A stretch of 35,632 bases of DNA, taken from NCBI GenBank assembly GCA_964017145.1, contig CAXHKQ010000192.1:1-35632 (forward strand), given 5' to 3'. Position 1 is the stretch's first letter; each line of letters begins with the position of its first letter. The notes beneath the pieces are model-generated. The model was not told the origin of the DNA. It saw nothing but the letters and a program-made list of their open reading frames with translations, and ran no database searches. This DNA is from Agrocybe praecox. Lineage: Eukaryota; Basidiomycota; Agaricomycetes; Agaricales; Agrocybaceae. Positions 32,453-35,632 of the stretch are shown piece by piece. The translations under genes and the position numbers were made by a program.

Positions 32453-33043
32453 ATATGAATATGACCTTCTATGATGCCTATTATGTTTACTCGTACGTCT
32501 ATGCTCAATATATATGCGCCATCGATTTATGTCCAAATTTTATAAAATATTGAGTTTTTCTGAGTACTGAGCCCGAGTCTATGCCCGAATCACATGGCTT
32601 CTTGGAGTGATTATGTATACAGGCAGATTATTTATAGCATTGCGTTATTTATAGCTGAAATGTTTATATTTATAACTCGTCATCCAAGTTCAATGGCTTC
32701 AATCCATCCATTAAACCATTTGAATACAGGCGCTAAAGGGCACAATATATTGTTACATTAATTTTGAATATAATGGAGTTGTTTGACGCCCAACGGAAGC
32801 AAACTGACGACGGTAGAATGAAAACAATCAAAAAGCGACCCAATGGAATAGGAATCCCGATATTTTGACAAATGCTGACATAATCGCACACTGCCCGCCT
32901 GATATCAACCCGATATGTTTTTTTCCGTACCCGTAATTATTGTAGAGAATGCCGGGTGGCCCTGCAAAATGTCTATTCCGGCCTATCCGGCACCATATAG
33001 CTTGATTTATTGAAGGTGTCCAAATTGGGTAGTCTGGACAGTC
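32453..33043. other. Non-coding right flank of the 13.4-kb unit
   Basis: AT-rich, no gene. The short minus-strand frame ending at the inverted repeat resembles the plus-strand frame at the left end only because both read through the 38-bp repeats. Confidence 0.5.
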
Positions 33044-33081
33044 CCTACATGCATGTATCAGGCACTTGGGCAACTGCCAGG
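33044..33081 (-). repeat. Right 38-bp terminal inverted repeat
   Basis: Reads CCTACATGCATG...CAACTGCCAGG on the plus strand; reverse complement of 19673-19710 with two mismatches. Confidence 0.85.
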
Positions 33082-33226
33082 ATATGATGCATCAGGTTAG
33101 CATCTACAGGTGTTGTATTCGTGTAGACTTAATAATAAAACTCTTTTATTATGCCGAAAATTAAGTAGGTTAGATCCTCGGACTACCATTCAGTCACAGC
33201 CGCACGCCGGTCATATCAACGCATGA

Positions 33227-33232
33227 CATCGC
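33227..33232. repeat. Right hexamer CATCGC at the KDZ-1 breakpoint
   Basis: Second copy of the hexamer at 11963-11968; the KDZ-1 reading frame resumes at the next base. Confidence 0.6.
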
Positions 33233-33568
33233 GTGTTAGAATTTCTAAGTTGGAAAAGCAATTGGTGGAATACTCAGCACAACAAAAGAGAAGACATTTC
33301 GAAGGAGCTTGCAGAAGGATTAAATACATATGCCCGAACTCAGAGTGAATTTCAGTGTGATCTCATGAAGAAATTCAAAGGGCAATGGCAGAAGCCATTG
33401 CAGTTTCCACCCAACGACATAACCGATCTAGCAGGGCAACCCACTCCTCATACAGAGACGTCTCAAGGTAGTAAACAAATGGATCATGTCGACGACTCTA
33501 GTGACGACGAATCAGACTATGACGACGATGCCCTGAACCCATACGATTCGGAACCTTTTGAAGAATAA
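33233..33568 (+). pseudogene. C-terminal part of KDZ-1, detached
   Basis: This frame encodes the last 111 residues of a KDZ transposase: VLEFLSWKSNWW corresponds to TLKYLEWKENSW of KDZ-2, and ELAEGLNTYARTQ to DLAEGLNTYAHIQ. It ends in an acidic tail like that of KDZ-2. It has no start of its own and no upstream exon on its 5' side. Joined to 11968, it continues the KDZ-1 frame with no gain or loss of residues relative to KDZ-2. It is best read as the piece of KDZ-1 cut off by the 21-kb insertion. Confidence 0.85.
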
Positions 33569-34280
33569 TGTACCGTCATGACAGGACCATTTATTTTACA
33601 TTTTTGATGCCTTAGATATACACCGCTCATGTTTATCAATAAATAACAAGTCTTTTTGTTTCACGAAATTTGAATGACATATGTAAGCTTTATTAAAAAT
33701 AGATGGTCTAGGCCGTCATCGATCACCGGCAGCTGCATGACCGGAACACCAATCAACCAAAAATAACTGACGCCTAATTTTGGAATGAAGCGTCTATTTT
33801 CAGAACGTCATCCAAAACATATGTTGCCAATCCATCCTGTAGCACCCTAATTTAGGCACGCAAAACCACCCAAAAATTATAAATATATATATAGATCATG
33901 TTTGACCAAGAAGCGCTGCTACAACACCAACACAGATTGCACAGTGCTTAAATTTGGTCTCAAAATGGCCAAAATCAGTAAAAGCGGAAATGTTTGCATC
34001 TGTTTGCCAACAGCATTGCCTACAGGCATGTGCAGCTGCACCAAAGTGCACGGTGGAGTAGTCCAGAGTGCAGCTATATGGCATAGCAGGGCTCGGAAGC
34101 GCGTCGAGCAGCCTCGCACGATGGCAGTTGCAGTCAAAGCAAGGATGTATTGGGCTATGTATGCGTCGCGGTCACAGAGTCTGTACACGATCTAATCTAA
34201 TCTGACCGGGGGCAGTTGGCACTGCCACATGTGCCCACCTTCAACTAAGCAACGCCCTCATTGCGTACACAAAACTCTAT
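33569..34280. other. 3' flank of KDZ-1 and probable element end
   Basis: About 33785-33836 shares GGATGGATTG and TTTTGGATGACGTT (reversed) with the 3' flank of KDZ-2. GGCAGTTGGCACTGCC at 34211-34226 resembles the inner part of the KDZ-2 right end (GGCACTTGGGCAACTGCC) and may be the degenerate right terminus of KDZ-1. Frames between 33896 and 34195 on both strands show no family. Confidence 0.4.
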
Positions 34281-35138
34281 CTAACGAAAAGTCGCTTTCA
34301 TCTTCTCAGGAGGGTACCACCCTAAGGAAGTGAGAATATGACTGAGGCACATGAGACGAGGGTCGTGGTTCCAGTTGAATGATGATGGATTACGAAATTG
34401 TGAACTAGGATTATAATTTGAATTATGTCGAACATGTTTCGGTTGCTGGTATTTGCCCTGACGAGCGTGTCGGTGTTGGCGCCCGCGTCCTTTACGATGC
34501 TGAAGACTGTCCCATGGGTTTCCGCCAGATCGCAGGCTAGAGAAGTCACGGAGTGGAAGAGACGGAGAAACAATGGGGGGAGGTGGTGCAGATGTAGAAG
34601 GAGTAGAAAAAGAGGGTCGACAGTTTGATTGATCAAGGAGGGGCTCGTTCGACCATGTAAAAGGTGTTGCATCGTTAGGTGAAGGTGCTTCGTGAGGTAC
34701 TTGTGCTGGTTCCGATGCCAGGGATAAGTCAGAATTTTGTGCGGGTGGAGGTGGAGCTGGTGAGGATATAATTGAGACGTTGAGAGAGCTGGGATTAGGA
34801 AGTGATTGGGTAGCAGGTAAAATGGAGTGGGGCGTAATTTGGGGCTCGGTCGAGATGCTGACTGCTGTAAAGGTACGCCTTGAAGGTACCTCGGTTGCCT
34901 GAACGGAAACATTTACTCGGTTGGCAAGCAGGAACTCCCATCGGTCGCGTTCTTCCTCGATACCAGTCTGTTTCGAAGCCTGTACGATGTCGTCGAGAGC
35001 AGCTGCGGAAGCACTGCACTTCTGGTCGTATTCGGCGGCCATATCCGCTTCCAGAATTTCGAACCGCTCTTTGCAGTTCTCCATGCCCTCCACAGCCATG
35101 TCAGTCACATTCTTATATGAAATGTTGGTAGTTGCCAC
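34281..35138 (-). CDS. Unrecognised disordered protein, 285 codons
   Basis: A single uninterrupted frame from ATG 35138 to the stop at 34281. Residues about 15-75 are charged and likely helical (CKERFEILEADMAAEYDQK, then EEERDRWEFLLANRV). The middle is rich in S, P and T, and the C-terminal third is basic (HRKGRGRQHRHARQGKYQQ) with an N/S/F-rich end, in the style of RNA-binding tails. I recognise no family. The N-terminus may extend upstream through an intron, but the next DNA is the element copy at about 35178, which may have replaced the original 5' region. It could be a host gene or a gag-like fragment. Confidence 0.5.
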   Translation of the reverse strand: MATTNISYKNVTDMAVEGMENCKERFEILEADMAAEYDQKCSASAAALDDIVQASKQTGIEEERDRWEFLLANRVNVSVQATEVPSRRTFTAVSISTEPQITPHSILPATQSLPNPSSLNVSIISSPAPPPPAQNSDLSLASEPAQVPHEAPSPNDATPFTWSNEPLLDQSNCRPSFSTPSTSAPPPPIVSPSLPLRDFSSLRSGGNPWDSLQHRKGRGRQHRHARQGKYQQPKHVRHNSNYNPSSQFRNPSSFNWNHDPRLMCLSHILTSLGWYPPEKMKATFR

Positions 35139-35177
35139 ACTTAGTGCATATATCCAGAATGGTACCTACCAGGCCTG

Positions 35178-35632
35178 GCAGTTGCCAGTCCCATCTGTTT
35201 CACTGTCCAATATTCCTGACTGGTCATGTCCTGTGACTGGTTGTTACTGATTGCATCAAAATCAAAAGCATGACTTTTTGCTTGCCTCTATTTACACATT
35301 CAGGGTTCACTACCATCATTTTATGGCCTCAAATACAAACAAATAATAAATACAGCATGATCAGCCATCAACACACCCAAACAACAAACAACTCAGGACT
35401 TAAGAAATGTCACACCCAAACATCTGAATAAGGCAAGTGGACTTTGGACTTTGAGAATTTGCGTAAAGGCCCATCAACACATAATGATGGCAACTAATGA
35501 TGGCAACCAAGACAAGACCAAATAAGATCAAATCTATTTTTAGAACAGATCTATTTTTAGCCCATTCTATTTCGATATGGATGTCTATTACCACATACTA
35601 GTCATGTGATTACCATATTAGGTTTGAGCTAT
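35178..35632 (+). repeat. Partial direct copy of the 0.8-kb middle element
   Basis: From CAGTTGCCAGTC this follows the left half of the element at 13263-13728, including CATGACTTTTTGCTTGCCTC, ATGGCCTCAAATACAAAC, GGACTTTGGACTTTG and AATCTATTTTTAGAACAG in the same order and orientation, with scattered differences and small gaps. It is cut by the window end. Confidence 0.8.

Larger units (their letters stand above)
19673..33081. mobile_element. 13.4-kb KDZ element with cargo genes
   Basis: The unit is bounded by 38-bp inverted repeats, 19673-19710 and 33044-33081, that match at 36 positions; they begin CCTGGCAGTTGCC and contain CTGATACATGCATGTAGG. Inside lie an intact KDZ transposase gene, a tandem array of intron-like units, an intact hybrid-binding-domain gene and a divergent HMG-like gene. 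The transposase ends 593 bp from the left terminus, as expected for the element's own enzyme. No target duplication was found next to the repeats, so either the target mark has decayed or the ends belong to two related elements. The unit sits in the DNA that splits KDZ-1. Confidence 0.65.

Noticed and set aside
11969..33228. Interpretation of the whole insert as an LTR retrotransposon
   Set aside because: With a 4-bp duplication it would start TG and end CA, but no direct long terminal repeats and no reverse transcriptase or integrase frame were found.

Overview
The window looks like transposon-dense DNA from a mushroom-forming basidiomycete (Agaricomycete). The gene families are ones expanded in that group: a Plavaka (CACTA-like) transposase, two KDZ (Kyakuja-Dileera-Zisupton) transposases with the CxC2 cysteine cluster, a DUF6532-type gene, an RNase H1 hybrid-binding (viroplasmin) domain gene and an HMG-like gene. 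Introns are about 45-67 nt with GTRNGT donors and CTRAC branch sites. No housekeeping gene, rRNA or ordinary tRNA was recognised. The species cannot be named from the sequence.

Left part (1-8539): a 163-bp tandem repeat and a GATAN array lead into a decayed Plavaka transposase (5024 to 1951, minus strand). A DUF6532-type gene (5337-7668, plus strand) lies head to head with it.

Middle and right (8540-34230) form a nest of mobile DNA. A decayed KDZ transposase (KDZ-1, plus strand) runs from 8540 to 11968 and stops in the middle of a conserved stretch. Its missing C-terminus lies at 33233-33568, about 21 kb away, and both sides of the gap carry the hexamer CATCGC. Within the gap are: (a) a hAT-type non-autonomous element at 12552-16942 with a perfect 8-bp target duplication GACAAAGG; (b) inside it, an element of about 0.8 kb with 64-bp inverted ends (13263-15831); (c) inside that, a second hAT-type element at 13729-15498 with a perfect 8-bp duplication GTTCAAGC; (d) a non-coding stretch rich in CCTAGG palindromes and CACTTAGG repeats; and (e) a 13.4-kb unit, 19673-33081, bounded by 38-bp inverted repeats matching at 36 positions.

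The 13.4-kb unit is the most interesting part. It carries an apparently intact 8-exon KDZ transposase (KDZ-2, predicted 1120 aa) and a tandem array of intron-like units, most of them exactly 60 nt. It also carries an intact 10-exon gene for a 432-aa protein with an RNA:DNA-hybrid-binding domain but no RNase H domain, and a divergent 5-exon gene with an HMG-like domain. It reads as a cargo-carrying KDZ element, although no target duplication was found around it.

Decay in the window has a clear signature: every in-frame stop seen is TGA, and most can be read as CGA to TGA. A lost splice donor in KDZ-1 also fits CpG deamination. Right edge (34281-35632): an unrecognised disordered protein on the minus strand, then a direct copy of the 0.8-kb element's left half, cut by the window end.
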